64,000 nt of DNA from Allobosea sp. OK403. GTDB taxonomy: Bacteria; Pseudomonadota; Alphaproteobacteria; Rhizobiales; Beijerinckiaceae. This document shows, piece after piece, positions 9,338-18,932 of this stretch. Position 1 is the stretch's first letter. Each line of letters begins with the position of its first letter. Both the position numbers and the translations under genes were made by a program. Location of the stretch: the NCBI RefSeq assembly GCF_900113835.1, contig NZ_FOQV01000003.1, positions 1 to 64,000 of the forward strand, written 5' to 3'. Below the pieces are notes generated by a model that was not told the DNA's origin, made no database searches, and saw only the letters and a program-made list of their open reading frames with translations.

Positions 9338-9475
9338 GTCGTCTCGGTCTCGGCGCCAATGCGGCAAGGGTCCCTCGACTCAGGCGAAAACCGGAATCGT
9401 GCCGTCTCACTGGCCTAACTGGCTGGGTGCGGTTTTCCAAGCGGGAGCAGCGCAGCGAGACCTCGAGTCCGCCTG

Positions 9476-10240
9476 ATGCCGAGCGAACCGCTGTTTTATC
9501 TCGTCGGCTGGGCGACGACGCTCGTCATCGCCATCGGCAAGAGCGCCTTTGGCGGCGGGCTCGCCATTCTCGGCATTCCGTTGCTGGCGATCGTTACCGA
9601 GCCGCTCGATGCCGCGATCATGGTCGCCATGCTGGTCTCGCTAATGGACATGATGGCGCTGCGCAGCTTCGGCGCCTCGACCTGGTCGAAGCCCGATCTC
9701 GCCTGGCTCCTGCCCGGCCTCGTTGTCGGGATCGGCATCGGCTATCTCGTCTTCGTCCGGATCGATCCGCGCATCGTCACGCTTGTAATCGGGCTGACGA
9801 CGCTCGCCTTCACTGCGCAATGGTTCCTGAAGGGGCGGCTTGCGGCTCCTGGCTCCCGTCCGGTCTCGGGCAAGCTCGCTTTGCTCGCCGGCACGGCCTC
9901 GGGCTTCACCACCTTCGTCGCGCATGCGGGCGGGCCGCCGGTCGCGATGTATCTGCTCGGGCGTGGCCTGCCCAAGAGCACGCTGGTGGGCACGACCATC
10001 GCGCTCTTCACGCTCGGCAACTGGCTGAAGCTGCCGCCCTATTTCGCGCTCGGGCTGAAGCATACTGAGGCCTTGTGGGGGGCGCTCGCACTCGCGCCGG
10101 CCGTGCCGGTCGGCATCTGGCTCGGGCATGTCGTGCATCGCAAGCTCGACCAGAAGACGCTGTTCATCTGGTGCTATGGCCTGCTGGCGGTCGCCGCCGC
10201 GAAGCTCTCGGTCGACGCGGCGCTCGCGCTGTTGCGCTGA
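9476..10240 (+). CDS. TauE/SafE family permease
   Basis: 254-residue membrane protein of the sulfite exporter TauE/SafE (UPF0721) family, which exports or imports small organic or inorganic sulfur anions. The N-terminal half carries GKSAFGGGLAILGIPLLA, and the second half GFTTFVAHAGGPPVAMYLL, the typical repeated motif of the two inverted halves. About eight helices. It stands alone between the divergent flippase gene and an R1 repeat, so the substrate is unknown. Confidence 0.88.
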   Translation: MPSEPLFYLVGWATTLVIAIGKSAFGGGLAILGIPLLAIVTEPLDAAIMVAMLVSLMDMMALRSFGASTWSKPDLAWLLPGLVVGIGIGYLVFVRIDPRIVTLVIGLTTLAFTAQWFLKGRLAAPGSRPVSGKLALLAGTASGFTTFVAHAGGPPVAMYLLGRGLPKSTLVGTTIALFTLGNWLKLPPYFALGLKHTEALWGALALAPAVPVGIWLGHVVHRKLDQKTLFIWCYGLLAVAAAKLSVDAALALLR

Positions 10241-10270
10241 GGGAATGCGGACTTGCGGAACTGCACACTC

Positions 10271-10383
10271 GATCACGTCGGATTCGGACGATAGCGTCCG
10301 AATGCGAAAAACGTGATCGATTCTAAAAGTTTAGAGCATTGCTTCAGCGAAAAACCGGTACCCACTTTTTCGCGCAATGCTCT
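10271..10383. repeat. Dispersed palindromic element, family R1
   Basis: Second copy of the 1345-1458 element. GATCACGT / ACGTGATC outer arms and ATTCGGACG / CGTCCGAAT inner arms are followed by the AGAGCATTGC ... GCAATGCTCT palindrome around AAAACCGGTACCCACTTTTT. It ends 34 bases before the acetyltransferase start, the same orientation and position relative to a downstream gene as the first copy. Confidence 0.9.
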
Positions 10384-10417
10384 ATTCGTGCAGCCGCATA
10401 AGCCGTAAGCGATCGCC

Positions 10418-10921
10418 ATGACCGCCCTGCTCCCGCCCATCCGCGACGCCCGCGATTCCGACTCCGAGCCGCTCGCCGCCCTCATCGCCGCGAGCTTCGC
10501 GGAATATCCGAACTGCTTTTTCGAATGGTCGGAATTCCCCGAACTGCGTGCGCCCGCCAGCCATTTCGCTGGGAAAGGCGGCCGGCTCTGGATCGCCGAT
10601 GCGCCCGGCGGCGCTATCGCCGGCTCGCTCGGCGTCACGCCCGTGCCGGAGCAGAACGCGGTCGAGATCACCAAGGTCTATGCTGACCCGGCTTTTCGCG
10701 GCTCCGGCCTGGCGCAGGTGCTGTTCACCGAGGCGCTGCGCTTCGCGGAGGCCGGCGGCTATGATGAGATGATGCTGTGGTCCGATACGCGCTTCGCGCG
10801 CGGCCACCGCTTCTACGAGAAGCTGGGTTTCGTGCGCTGGCCGGCGGCGCGCTATCTCGCCGACGTCTCCGAGACCTGGGAATACCATTTCCGCAAGCGC
10901 CTGACCGGCGTCTCGGCATGA
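10418..10921 (+). CDS. GNAT family N-acetyltransferase
   Basis: 167 residues. The acetyl-CoA binding region VEITKVYADPAFRGSGLAQV shows the R-G-x-G-L/A loop of the GNAT fold, followed by ALRFAEAGGYDEMMLWSD and the FYEKLGFVR strand-helix. Transfers an acetyl group from acetyl-CoA to an unknown amine. Its TGA overlaps the ATG of the next gene by four bases (ATGA at 10918), so the two are translationally coupled. Confidence 0.9.
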   Translation: MTALLPPIRDARDSDSEPLAALIAASFAEYPNCFFEWSEFPELRAPASHFAGKGGRLWIADAPGGAIAGSLGVTPVPEQNAVEITKVYADPAFRGSGLAQVLFTEALRFAEAGGYDEMMLWSDTRFARGHRFYEKLGFVRWPAARYLADVSETWEYHFRKRLTGVSA

Positions 10922-11760
10922 CGCTTCCGACGGCGCTCCGCGGCATTCTCGGCATCGCGCTGCTCACCGCCATGGATGCGGTGGTCAAAGGGCAGATGCG
11001 CGAGCACCCCTTCTTCCCAGCCCTGTTCATGCGCTTCGCCATGGGCAGCCTGTTTGCGCTCATCTTCGTCGCGATCGCCCGCCCGCCGCGCCCAACGCGG
11101 GCAAGCGTGATCGGCAATACGATCCGCGTTCCGGTCGTCGTGCTCACCGCCGGCAGCTTCTTCTATTCGGTCTCGCTGCTGCCGCTGGCGGAGGCGCTGA
11201 CGCTCGCCTTCCTGGCGCCTGTCTTCGTCGCGCTGCTGGGCGCACTCCTGCTCAAGGAAAAGCTCAGCGGACGGGTCTTCCAGGCACTCGGCTTCGGCCT
11301 CGCCGGGATGCTCATCATGGTCTGGCCGCGCCTGCAGGGCCATGTCACCAACGCCGAACTCGGTGTCGCGGCCGCCCTGTTCTCGGCCGTGGCCTATGCC
11401 TTCAACCTGGTCCTGCTCCGGCGCATCGCGCAGAAGGAGCATCCGGCGATCATCGTGCTGTTCCAGAACGGCGGGCCGGCCTTGTGCCTCGCCATTCCCG
11501 CCGCGCTCGCCTTCGTGCCGATGAATTGGGCCGACATCGGGAGCTATGCCCTGGCCGGCGCACTGGGCGTCGGCGGGCATTTGATGCTGGTTTCAGCCTA
11601 TGCCCGCGCCGAGGCGTCACGTCTCGCGCCGCTCGAATACACCGCGCTGATCTGGGCGAGCCTGCTCGGCTACCTGATGTTCGGCGAGGTGCCGCTGTTC
11701 ACGACCTTCGCCGGCGCCTTGCTGATCGTCGCGGGCGCGATCGCGGTGAGCCGGAGGTAG
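10918..11760 (+). CDS. EamA/DMT superfamily permease
   Basis: 280 residues with ten predicted membrane helices arranged as two EamA repeats, ending in SLLGYLMFGEVPLFTTFAGA and IVAGAIAVSRR. Drug/metabolite transporters of this kind export amino acids, nucleosides or metabolites. I chose ATG 10918 (MTLPTALRGILG) because it overlaps the stop of the acetyltransferase in the ATGA arrangement. The longer open frame upstream merely reads the acetyltransferase out of frame. Coupling to an acetyltransferase suggests that the two handle the same compound, but this is only inference. Confidence 0.9.
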   Translation: MTLPTALRGILGIALLTAMDAVVKGQMREHPFFPALFMRFAMGSLFALIFVAIARPPRPTRASVIGNTIRVPVVVLTAGSFFYSVSLLPLAEALTLAFLAPVFVALLGALLLKEKLSGRVFQALGFGLAGMLIMVWPRLQGHVTNAELGVAAALFSAVAYAFNLVLLRRIAQKEHPAIIVLFQNGGPALCLAIPAALAFVPMNWADIGSYALAGALGVGGHLMLVSAYARAEASRLAPLEYTALIWASLLGYLMFGEVPLFTTFAGALLIVAGAIAVSRR

Positions 11761-11919
11761 GCGCGGAGCGCGCTTCGCCGCCGAAAGGGCTGTGGACGCT
11801 CGACGTCTATATCAGCGATCCGCACCTCAACAGGGTCGATGCGAAGCTACCCGATTTCCGCTGAGGTCGGCGGCCATGGCCGCAACTACGGGCAGGCCGC
11901 CTCATCTCTCTGGCCGCGA

Positions 11920-12777
11920 TCATGCCGCCTCCCCGGCCTGCTCGCAAAGCCAGGCGCAAAACTGCCGGGGCGCCAGGCGGGGGTCGTCGTTGCGCATCAG
12001 CGCAAAATGCCAGGCCGGCCCGCTCAGCACGTATTGAAACGGCGCGATCAACACGCCCTCAGTCAAAAGCGGCCGGAACAGCAAGGGCGACAACAGCGCC
12101 ACGCCCACGCCCGCCAGCGCCGCGCTGGCGTCCAGCTCGTGCGTCGGGTAATCGACCGCCGCAAAGCGCAGGCCCTGCGGGATCCCGCATTGCGCACCCT
12201 TGAACCATTGATCCCAGTCGGGATGCGGCAAAAGGTCGAAGTCAGCCAGCGCCTCCGGTGCACCGAGCGTCCGCGCCCCGAGCAGGGACGGCGCCAGCAT
12301 CGGCGTCACTTCAACCGGCGCGAGCCGATATTCTTCAAGCCCCGCCCATCCGCCGCGGCCAGTTCTTATGGCGACGTCGAACGCGCCAGCGTCGCGAATA
12401 TCCGCGGAAACGTCGACCTCGATTACAGGCGCTCCCGGCACTGGATGGCGCGCCAGACGCGGCGCAAGCCAACGTGATGCGAATGTCGGCGGCGCTGTGA
12501 GTCTGAGCGGTGGCGTCGCCGCCTGAAATTCATCGAGCGCGCCGGCAATTCCATCCAGCGCCTTGCGGACGTGGCTTGCCAGCACAGAGGCGGCGACCGT
12601 CGGGACCACCCGCCGCCCAGCACGCGTGAAAAGCGGCTGGCCGAGTTCGGACTCCAGCGTACGCATGCGCAGGCTGACCGCCGCCGGCGTCAGATACAGG
12701 CGCTCGGCCGCGCGCGCGAAGCTCCGGGCGGAGACACAGGCTTCCAATACTCGCAGAGATTCCAGGGAGGGCCGCAT
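11920..12777 (-). CDS. LysR family transcriptional regulator (GcvA-like)
   Basis: About 285 residues. The N-terminal winged helix-turn-helix reads SFARAAERLYLTPAAVSLRM followed by RTLESELGQPLF, and the GcvA-type substrate domain follows. Start at ATG 12777 (MRPSLESLRVLEACVS) puts the HTH at the normal position; a GTG at 12792 (VKKLIM) is an alternative. Divergent from the DUF3237 gene at 12903, which is its most likely target together with itself. Inducer unknown. Confidence 0.9.
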   Translation of the reverse strand: MRPSLESLRVLEACVSARSFARAAERLYLTPAAVSLRMRTLESELGQPLFTRAGRRVVPTVAASVLASHVRKALDGIAGALDEFQAATPPLRLTAPPTFASRWLAPRLARHPVPGAPVIEVDVSADIRDAGAFDVAIRTGRGGWAGLEEYRLAPVEVTPMLAPSLLGARTLGAPEALADFDLLPHPDWDQWFKGAQCGIPQGLRFAAVDYPTHELDASAALAGVGVALLSPLLFRPLLTEGVLIAPFQYVLSGPAWHFALMRNDDPRLAPRQFCAWLCEQAGEAA

Positions 12778-12807
12778 GATCAGCTTCTTCACATGACCAG
12801 GATCTCT

Positions 12808-12817
12808 ACTGATCAGT
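12808..12817. promoter_or_regulatory. Candidate operator between LysR and DUF3237 genes
   Basis: Perfect ten-base palindrome ACTGATCAGT in the 125-base divergent intergenic region, 31 bases upstream of the LysR ATG. Position fits an autoregulatory LysR site, but length and symmetry alone are weak evidence. Confidence 0.3.
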
Positions 12818-12902
12818 TTCCCTTGTGACGACGACAAGCAAAGCTCGTTTTCGAGGCAGGACGCCTTGGCTCAGGGTGGGGGGCAAGAATAGGAGCTTGG
12901 TC

Positions 12903-13361
12903 ATGTCCCTGCAATCTCGACACCTGTTTACACTCCTGATCACCCTGCACCCGCCGCTGGATCTAGGCCGGACGCCGGCCGGCGACCGACGCATCTTTCC
13001 CGTCTCGGGTGGACACTTCCGCGGAGAGCGCCTGAACGGCGCGGTATCACCGATGATCGGCTCCGATCTCCTGCTTGCTCGCGCCGATGGCACATTTCAG
13101 CAAGACGTCAGGCTTCTGCTGGTCGCCGATGACGGGGGTCTCATCCTCATGACCTATCGCGGCGTCAGGCGCGCGCCGCAGGCCGTCGACGAACGTCTGG
13201 GTCGCGGTGAAACGGTCGACGCTTCCGAGTATTATCTGCGCACGACGCCGTACTTCGAGACCGCCGCGCCTGCGCACGCATGGCTCAACGGGATTGTCGC
13301 GGTCGCGATGGGCGGACGATGTCCGGGCGGCGTCGAATACCAGGTCTTCGAAGTGCTCTAA
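12903..13361 (+). CDS. DUF3237 (UPF0311) family protein
   Basis: 152 residues of the DUF3237 family, function unknown. Characteristic features are HLFTLLITLHPPLDLG at the start, RIFPVSGGHFRGERLNGAV in the first third, ADGTFQQDVRLLLVADDGGLI in the middle and YYLRTTPYFETAAPAHAWLN before the end. ATG 12903 is preceded by AGGAG at normal spacing; an open frame extends upstream to 12825 but lacks family resemblance. Divergent from a LysR gene that probably controls it. Confidence 0.85.
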   Translation: MSLQSRHLFTLLITLHPPLDLGRTPAGDRRIFPVSGGHFRGERLNGAVSPMIGSDLLLARADGTFQQDVRLLLVADDGGLILMTYRGVRRAPQAVDERLGRGETVDASEYYLRTTPYFETAAPAHAWLNGIVAVAMGGRCPGGVEYQVFEVL

Positions 13362-13593
13362 ACCTTAGTGTCTTCGCCGCTCCAGCGCGTTGCGAGCAAG
13401 TTCTTCGGAATCGTCATCGGTGACGATCGCGTTGAATCCATGCGCCTTCGATGCGTCCGGCACGCTCATGACCGGCGTCGATCTCATGCGAGGGCGGGTT
13501 GAAACCATATCGCTCGCGTCTCGAACGCTCATTGATCATGACCGCAGCGGACGCGATCTCGACCAGCCGGCGCTGACGCCGACGGCCTCGATC

Positions 13594-13968
13594 TCAGGCG
13601 GCGCCGCAATAGGCCTCGATGCGATAGCCATCCGGGTCGACCACGAAAGCCGCATAGTAATCGGGACCATAGGCTTCCCGCAGGCCGGGCCGGCCGTTAT
13701 CGGCTCCGCCCTGAGCGATCGCGGCGGCATGGAACGCATCCACGCTCTGCCGCGTCGGCGCGACGAAGCAGAAATGCAGGTTCGAGCCGGGATCGGGCGG
13801 CACCGGCTTCGCGACCGCTCCGAGCCAGAAGGCGACGGCGTCCCGGCCATAACCCAGCGAGGCCTCGTCCTCGCTCAGGCAGCGATAGCCGAGCGCACCG
13901 AGCGCGGCATCGTAGAAGCGCTTCGAGCGGGCGATCTCGCCGACGCCGATGGAAACATGATCGAGCAT
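13594..13968 (-). CDS. VOC family (glyoxalase/bleomycin-resistance fold) protein
   Basis: 124-residue single VOC domain: MLDHVSIGVGEIARSKRFYD at the start, LHFCFVAPTRQSVDAFHAAA in the middle and AAFVVDPDGYRIEAYC at the end. Metal-binding candidates are His4, the His in LHFCF and the Glu in RIEAYC. Substrate is unknown. It follows the 13992-14492 gene by 23 bases on the same strand, so they form a small operon facing away from the AraC-type regulator at 14577. Confidence 0.88.
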   Translation of the reverse strand: MLDHVSIGVGEIARSKRFYDAALGALGYRCLSEDEASLGYGRDAVAFWLGAVAKPVPPDPGSNLHFCFVAPTRQSVDAFHAAAIAQGGADNGRPGLREAYGPDYYAAFVVDPDGYRIEAYCGAA

Positions 13969-13991
13969 GGTCGTCTCCCTTTCAGAGTGGG

Positions 13992-14492
13992 TCAGGGTGT
14001 CGTACGGCGCGCCTGAAAATCGGCCTGCAGCCTCCAGCTCACACCGTCATCGGGCGAAGTTTCGCCAAGCCAACGAAAGGAATCGCGTGTGATCTCGGTA
14101 AAGCGCCAGCGTATCGCGACACCGTCCCCGGTCTTGCCGTGCTGGACGATGTCGCGGCCTTCGGCACGGCCGATCTGGCGCGTGTAATATTGCTTCAGCG
14201 GGTCGCTCCAAAGGATGTGCCAGGCATCGAGCGCAGGGTCGTAGATCCGCAGCGTCGTACCGTGGAAGAAGCCGGGCAGGATCCAGACATCCTGGATCGC
14301 GCGTCCCTCCAGAACCCAACCGAAGCCGATACTTCCCTTGGCCTCGTGCCGGGCGCCATCATCGGCATGAATGACGGCATCCATCGTCCAGGCACCGATG
14401 AGCCAACCATAGAGCGCCATCCCGCCGACCCTGTCAGGCGCGGGCGCATCCGCGTGAAGCATGTCGAGGAAGGGTGCTGACGCTGCTGCCAT
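13992..14492 (-). CDS. Conserved hypothetical protein (DUF1579-like, calycin-type)
   Basis: 166 residues with no signal peptide or membrane helix. The pattern GMALYGWLIGAWTMDAVIH, GSIGFGWVLEGRAIQDVWIL and TTLRIYDPALDAWHILWSD resembles small lipocalin-like/DUF1579 proteins that bind hydrophobic ligands. I do not assign a function. Likely cotranscribed with the VOC gene downstream and divergent from the AraC regulator, which is the probable controller. Confidence 0.7.
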   Translation of the reverse strand: MAAASAPFLDMLHADAPAPDRVGGMALYGWLIGAWTMDAVIHADDGARHEAKGSIGFGWVLEGRAIQDVWILPGFFHGTTLRIYDPALDAWHILWSDPLKQYYTRQIGRAEGRDIVQHGKTGDGVAIRWRFTEITRDSFRWLGETSPDDGVSWRLQADFQARRTTP

Positions 14493-14576
14493 GTTCGGGC
14501 TCCCGCTGAGGGCATATCCCTCGATCTAGAGCCCCCGCCCCTCCCGGCGCTTGGGGAAAATTGCTAAACTGCGGCG

Positions 14577-15431
14577 ATGACTGCGACCTCGCATCTTCTG
14601 GCCTCGGGCCCCGGCTGGCGCGTGCAGGACATCATCTGCACCGCTGGGCCCGGCGACCGCGCCTTTGAGGAACAGCACGCGCATTGCTGCATCGCGGCGG
14701 TGACGAGCGGCAGCTTCAGCTACCGCTCCAGCCAGGGCGCCGCGCTGCTCGCGCCGGGCGCGCTCCTGCTCGGCAATCAGGGGGCCTGCTTCGAATGCGG
14801 CCACGACCATGCGGCCGGCGACCGCTGCCTCGCCTTCCAGTTCGACCCGGCCTATCTGGAAGACATCCTTGCCGGCGTCCCCGGCGTGCGGCAGCTCGCT
14901 TTCGCCCGCGCCCATCTGCCGCCCTCACAGGCGCTCGCCGGCCTGATGGCCGAGATCGTAACCAGCGACGGCGGCGCCGCCTATGAGGAGCTCGCCGTCC
15001 GGCTGGCCGGCGCGGTGGCGGCAAGGCTTGCAGACGAGCCGCCGGCAACCGCCGCGCCGACGGCGCGCGACGCCTGCCGCATCACCCGGGCCCTGCGATG
15101 GATCGAGGCGTGCTCCCAGGAGACGCTGAGCTTGACCGAGCTTGCCCGGGAAGCCGCGATGAGCCGCTATCATTTCCTGCGGACGTTCAAGGCGCTGATC
15201 GGCATGACGCCGCATCAGTTCCTGCTCAGGACGCGCCTGCATCGCTCGGCGCTCCTGCTGCGCGGCTCGGAGCATGGGGTCGCGCAGATCGCCTTCGATT
15301 GCGGGTTTGGCGATCTCTCGACCTTCAACCGCCACTTCCGCCTGGCAATGGGCACAAGCCCCAGCGCCTATCGCGCGAGCCGGGACCGCCCACCGCATGG
15401 ATATGCCGACCTGACACGGTTCCGAGTTTAA
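14577..15431 (+). CDS. AraC family transcriptional regulator
   Basis: 284 residues. N-terminal cupin-like sensing half (FSYRSSQGAALLAPGALLLG), then a C-terminal double helix-turn-helix: LSLTELAREAAMSRYHFLRT, FKALIGMTPHQFLLRTRL, and the second HTH VAQIAFDCGFGDLSTFNRHF ending in AMGTSPSAYR. Divergent from the lipocalin-like/VOC pair, with only 84 bases between starts. The stop is directly adjacent to the convergent thioesterase stop. Confidence 0.92.
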   Translation: MTATSHLLASGPGWRVQDIICTAGPGDRAFEEQHAHCCIAAVTSGSFSYRSSQGAALLAPGALLLGNQGACFECGHDHAAGDRCLAFQFDPAYLEDILAGVPGVRQLAFARAHLPPSQALAGLMAEIVTSDGGAAYEELAVRLAGAVAARLADEPPATAAPTARDACRITRALRWIEACSQETLSLTELAREAAMSRYHFLRTFKALIGMTPHQFLLRTRLHRSALLLRGSEHGVAQIAFDCGFGDLSTFNRHFRLAMGTSPSAYRASRDRPPHGYADLTRFRV

Positions 15432-15911
15432 TCAGGCCTTCGCCTTCGCCGGAAAGATCAGGCAGGTCTCGGTGCCGTGCGCGAGCAGCTTGCCGCGCTC
15501 GTCGACGAGGCGGCCCTCGGTCGTCGCGACCGTGCCGCCGCGATGGATCAGCTTGCCCTCGCAGCGCAGCGTGCCGCTATCGGGCATGACCGGGCGGACA
15601 TAGTTGAGCTTCATCTCCAGCGTCGTGTAGCCCTCGCCCAGCTTGAGCGTGGTGTGCGCGGCGCAGGCCATGGCGGAATCGAGGATCGTCGCGGTCCAGC
15701 CGCCATGGATCGTGCCGAGCGGATTGAAGAAGCGCACTGAGGGCTTGCCGACGAAGACGACGCGCCCCTCCTCGACCTCGACGAGATCGAGATCCATCGC
15801 CTCCGCGATAGGCGGGCCGGGATGGCGGCCCTCGACTATGCCGCGCAGGAAACCGAGCCCGTCCTCGGCGAGCAGCACGTCCCGCGTCACCACCCCGAAC
15901 TTGCGCGCCAT
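15432..15911 (-). CDS. PaaI family hotdog-fold thioesterase
   Basis: 159 residues. The hotdog signature FFNPLGTIHGGWTATILDSA contains the HGG motif of the PaaI family, followed by TTLEMKLNYVRPVMPDSG. Probably hydrolyses an acyl- or aryl-CoA. It lies downstream of a MarR gene on the same strand with a short palindrome between them, suggesting regulation by that MarR protein. Substrate unknown. Confidence 0.9.
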   Translation of the reverse strand: MARKFGVVTRDVLLAEDGLGFLRGIVEGRHPGPPIAEAMDLDLVEVEEGRVVFVGKPSVRFFNPLGTIHGGWTATILDSAMACAAHTTLKLGEGYTTLEMKLNYVRPVMPDSGTLRCEGKLIHRGGTVATTEGRLVDERGKLLAHGTETCLIFPAKAKA

Positions 15912-15929
15912 CGCTGTCTCTCACCTATT

Positions 15930-15941
15930 GTGTACCTACAC
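15930..15941. promoter_or_regulatory. Candidate MarR operator
   Basis: Inverted repeat GTGTA-CC-TACAC located 19 bases upstream of the thioesterase ATG and downstream of the MarR gene stop. Position and symmetry fit a repressor site over the thioesterase promoter. Not tested. Confidence 0.4.
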
Positions 15942-15977
15942 GTTAAGTGGCTTAAGGATCGCCGGTCAAGCCGCGTC

Positions 15978-16433
15978 TCAGTCCGCCAGGCGTGCCACGC
16001 GGCGCAGCGCCTTCAGCCCCTCGCGGGTTTCGTTCCAGCGTTCCTTGCCGAATCCGCCCTCGATCCGCTCCTGAGCCTGATGCCAATAGGGGATCGCGGC
16101 CTCGATCGCCGCCCTGCCCTTTTCGGTGACCGCATAGACCGAGGCGCGGCCCTTGCCCTCCACGGGAACGATCAGCGCCTCGGCCGCCAGCAATTGCAGA
16201 TTGCGGGTCAGCGAGGTGCGCTCCAGGGCGAAACGCTCGGCCAGTTCGGTGACGGAGCGCCAGGCGCCGGTGCTGAGCGCCGAGAGCAGCACGAACTGCG
16301 TGATCTTCAACCCGCTCGGGCGCATCGCCTCGTCATAGGCTCGCGTCACCGCCCGCGCCGTCATGCGCACATGCAGCGCCACGCAGGAGCGGGCGATATC
16401 GTCGAGCCGGGGATCGGGCGCAGATGTCGTCAT
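15978..16433 (-). CDS. MarR family transcriptional regulator
   Basis: 151 residues of winged-helix MarR type: GLKITQFVLLSALSTGAWRS, then the recognition HTH VTELAERFALERTSLTRNLQ and the wing PVEGKGRASVYAVTEKGRAA. Homologues usually act as dimeric repressors released by small aromatic ligands. Neighbouring thioesterase 66 bases downstream is the likely target. Start MTTSAPDPRL at 16433. Confidence 0.92.
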   Translation of the reverse strand: MTTSAPDPRLDDIARSCVALHVRMTARAVTRAYDEAMRPSGLKITQFVLLSALSTGAWRSVTELAERFALERTSLTRNLQLLAAEALIVPVEGKGRASVYAVTEKGRAAIEAAIPYWHQAQERIEGGFGKERWNETREGLKALRRVARLAD

Positions 16434-16444
16434 TTCGCCATGCT

Positions 16445-16570
16445 AGAGCAGGATACGAAAAAGTGGGCACCGGTTTTTCGCATCGATCCTGCTCTAACTT
16501 TTTGATGAGAGACGGATTCAGATGCCAGATCGGATCACTTTGTGATCCATCTGACATCATCCGGCTCTAG
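16445..16570. repeat. Dispersed palindromic element, family R2
   Basis: First palindrome AGAGCAGGAT ... ATCCTGCTCT around CGAAAAAGTGGGCACCGGTT, then GATGAGAGACGGATTCAGAT leading into a second hairpin (CAGATCGGATCA / TGATCCATCTG) and ending CCGGCTCTAG. Related copies at 44409-44539 and 45099-45226, and a half copy at 36937-37004. Confidence 0.9.
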
Positions 16571-16638
16571 GTGTTCAACCCGCTTTGCCAGCAAGCCCCC
16601 GGCGCCACCTTCGCATTCACTTTATCGCCGGATGATTT

Positions 16639-16667
16639 CTTGACTCTCCGGGGTGACGCGCCTATCT
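16639..16667 (+). promoter_or_regulatory. groES: Heat-shock (sigma-32 type) promoter of groESL
   Basis: CTTGA at 16639-16643 and CCTATCT at 16661-16667 are separated by exactly 17 bases, matching the alphaproteobacterial RpoH promoter pattern (CTTGA, 17-18 bases, CYTAT-T). It lies 107 bases upstream of groES and just before the CIRCE operator. Confidence 0.75.
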
Positions 16668-16679
16668 CCCCGCCATCGG

Positions 16680-16706
16680 TTAGCACTCGATACCCGAGAC
16701 TGCTAA
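16680..16706 (+). promoter_or_regulatory. CIRCE operator (HrcA binding site)
   Basis: TTAGCACTC, nine bases, GACTGCTAA. This matches the CIRCE inverted repeat TTAGCACTC-N9-GAGTGCTAA with one mismatch in the right arm. HrcA repression at this site is well known for groESL operons. Together with the RpoH-type promoter just upstream it indicates dual control. Confidence 0.92.
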
Positions 16707-16773
16707 CAGGTGCCCGTCGCGGGTTCGCCATCGAGCGCCCGCATCGAATTAGATCCAAGAGGAAGACAGAACC

Positions 16774-17061
16774 ATGAAGTTCCGTCCGCTGCATGACCGC
16801 GTTGTGGTCCGTCGCCTTGATGGCGAAGAGAAGACCAAGGGTGGCATCATCATCCCCGATACCGCCAAGGAAAAGCCCCAAGAGGGTGAAGTCATCGCCG
16901 TCGGCCCGGGCGGCCGCGACGAAGCCGGCAAGCTGACCCCGCTGGACGTCAAGAAGGGCGATCGCGTCCTGTTCGGCAAGTGGTCGGGCACCGAGGTCAA
17001 GATCGATGGCCAGGATCTCCTGATCATGAAGGAATCCGACGTCATGGGCGTCATCGGCTGA
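16774..17061 (+). CDS. groES: Co-chaperonin GroES
   Basis: 95 residues, complete, cytoplasmic heptameric lid of GroEL. Begins [20 protein letters not shown] and contains the mobile loop ([20 protein letters not shown]) and [20 protein letters not shown]. Encoded 47 bases upstream of groEL behind a CIRCE operator and a heat-shock promoter, the classical groESL arrangement. Length and composition match the family exactly. Confidence 0.99.
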   Translation: MKFRPLHDRVVVRRLDGEEKTKGGIIIPDTAKEKPQEGEVIAVGPGGRDEAGKLTPLDVKKGDRVLFGKWSGTEVKIDGQDLLIMKESDVMGVIG

Positions 17062-17096
17062 ACGCCAAGCGACCGCCCATCCCCGTTTTCATGTAA

Positions 17097-18746
<1,650 letters not shown>

Positions 18747-18780
18747 TCCAAGCCACCTCGCTCCTTGCGAAGACTGTGGA

Positions 18781-18807
18781 AGGCCCGGCGCAAGCCGGGC
18801 CTTTTTC
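18781..18807 (+). terminator. Rho-independent terminator of groESL
   Basis: Arms AGGCCCGGC (18781-18789) and GCCGGGCCT (18794-18802) with a GCAA loop, directly followed by a run of T. Confidence 0.95.
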
Positions 18808-18932
18808 ATGTCCGGCAGATGACAATTTGCTGATCTTCCGGTGCCGCCATTGAATGGCCGCATCCTCTGCGACATGGTCAGAATCGCGATGGCATCTCGT
18901 CATCCCCAGCCATTTCCGCAGGATCCTTGCCC

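Noticed and set aside
13362-13593. Possible gene remnant between the DUF3237 and VOC genes
   Set aside because: Short open frames only, no recognisable protein similarity on either strand.
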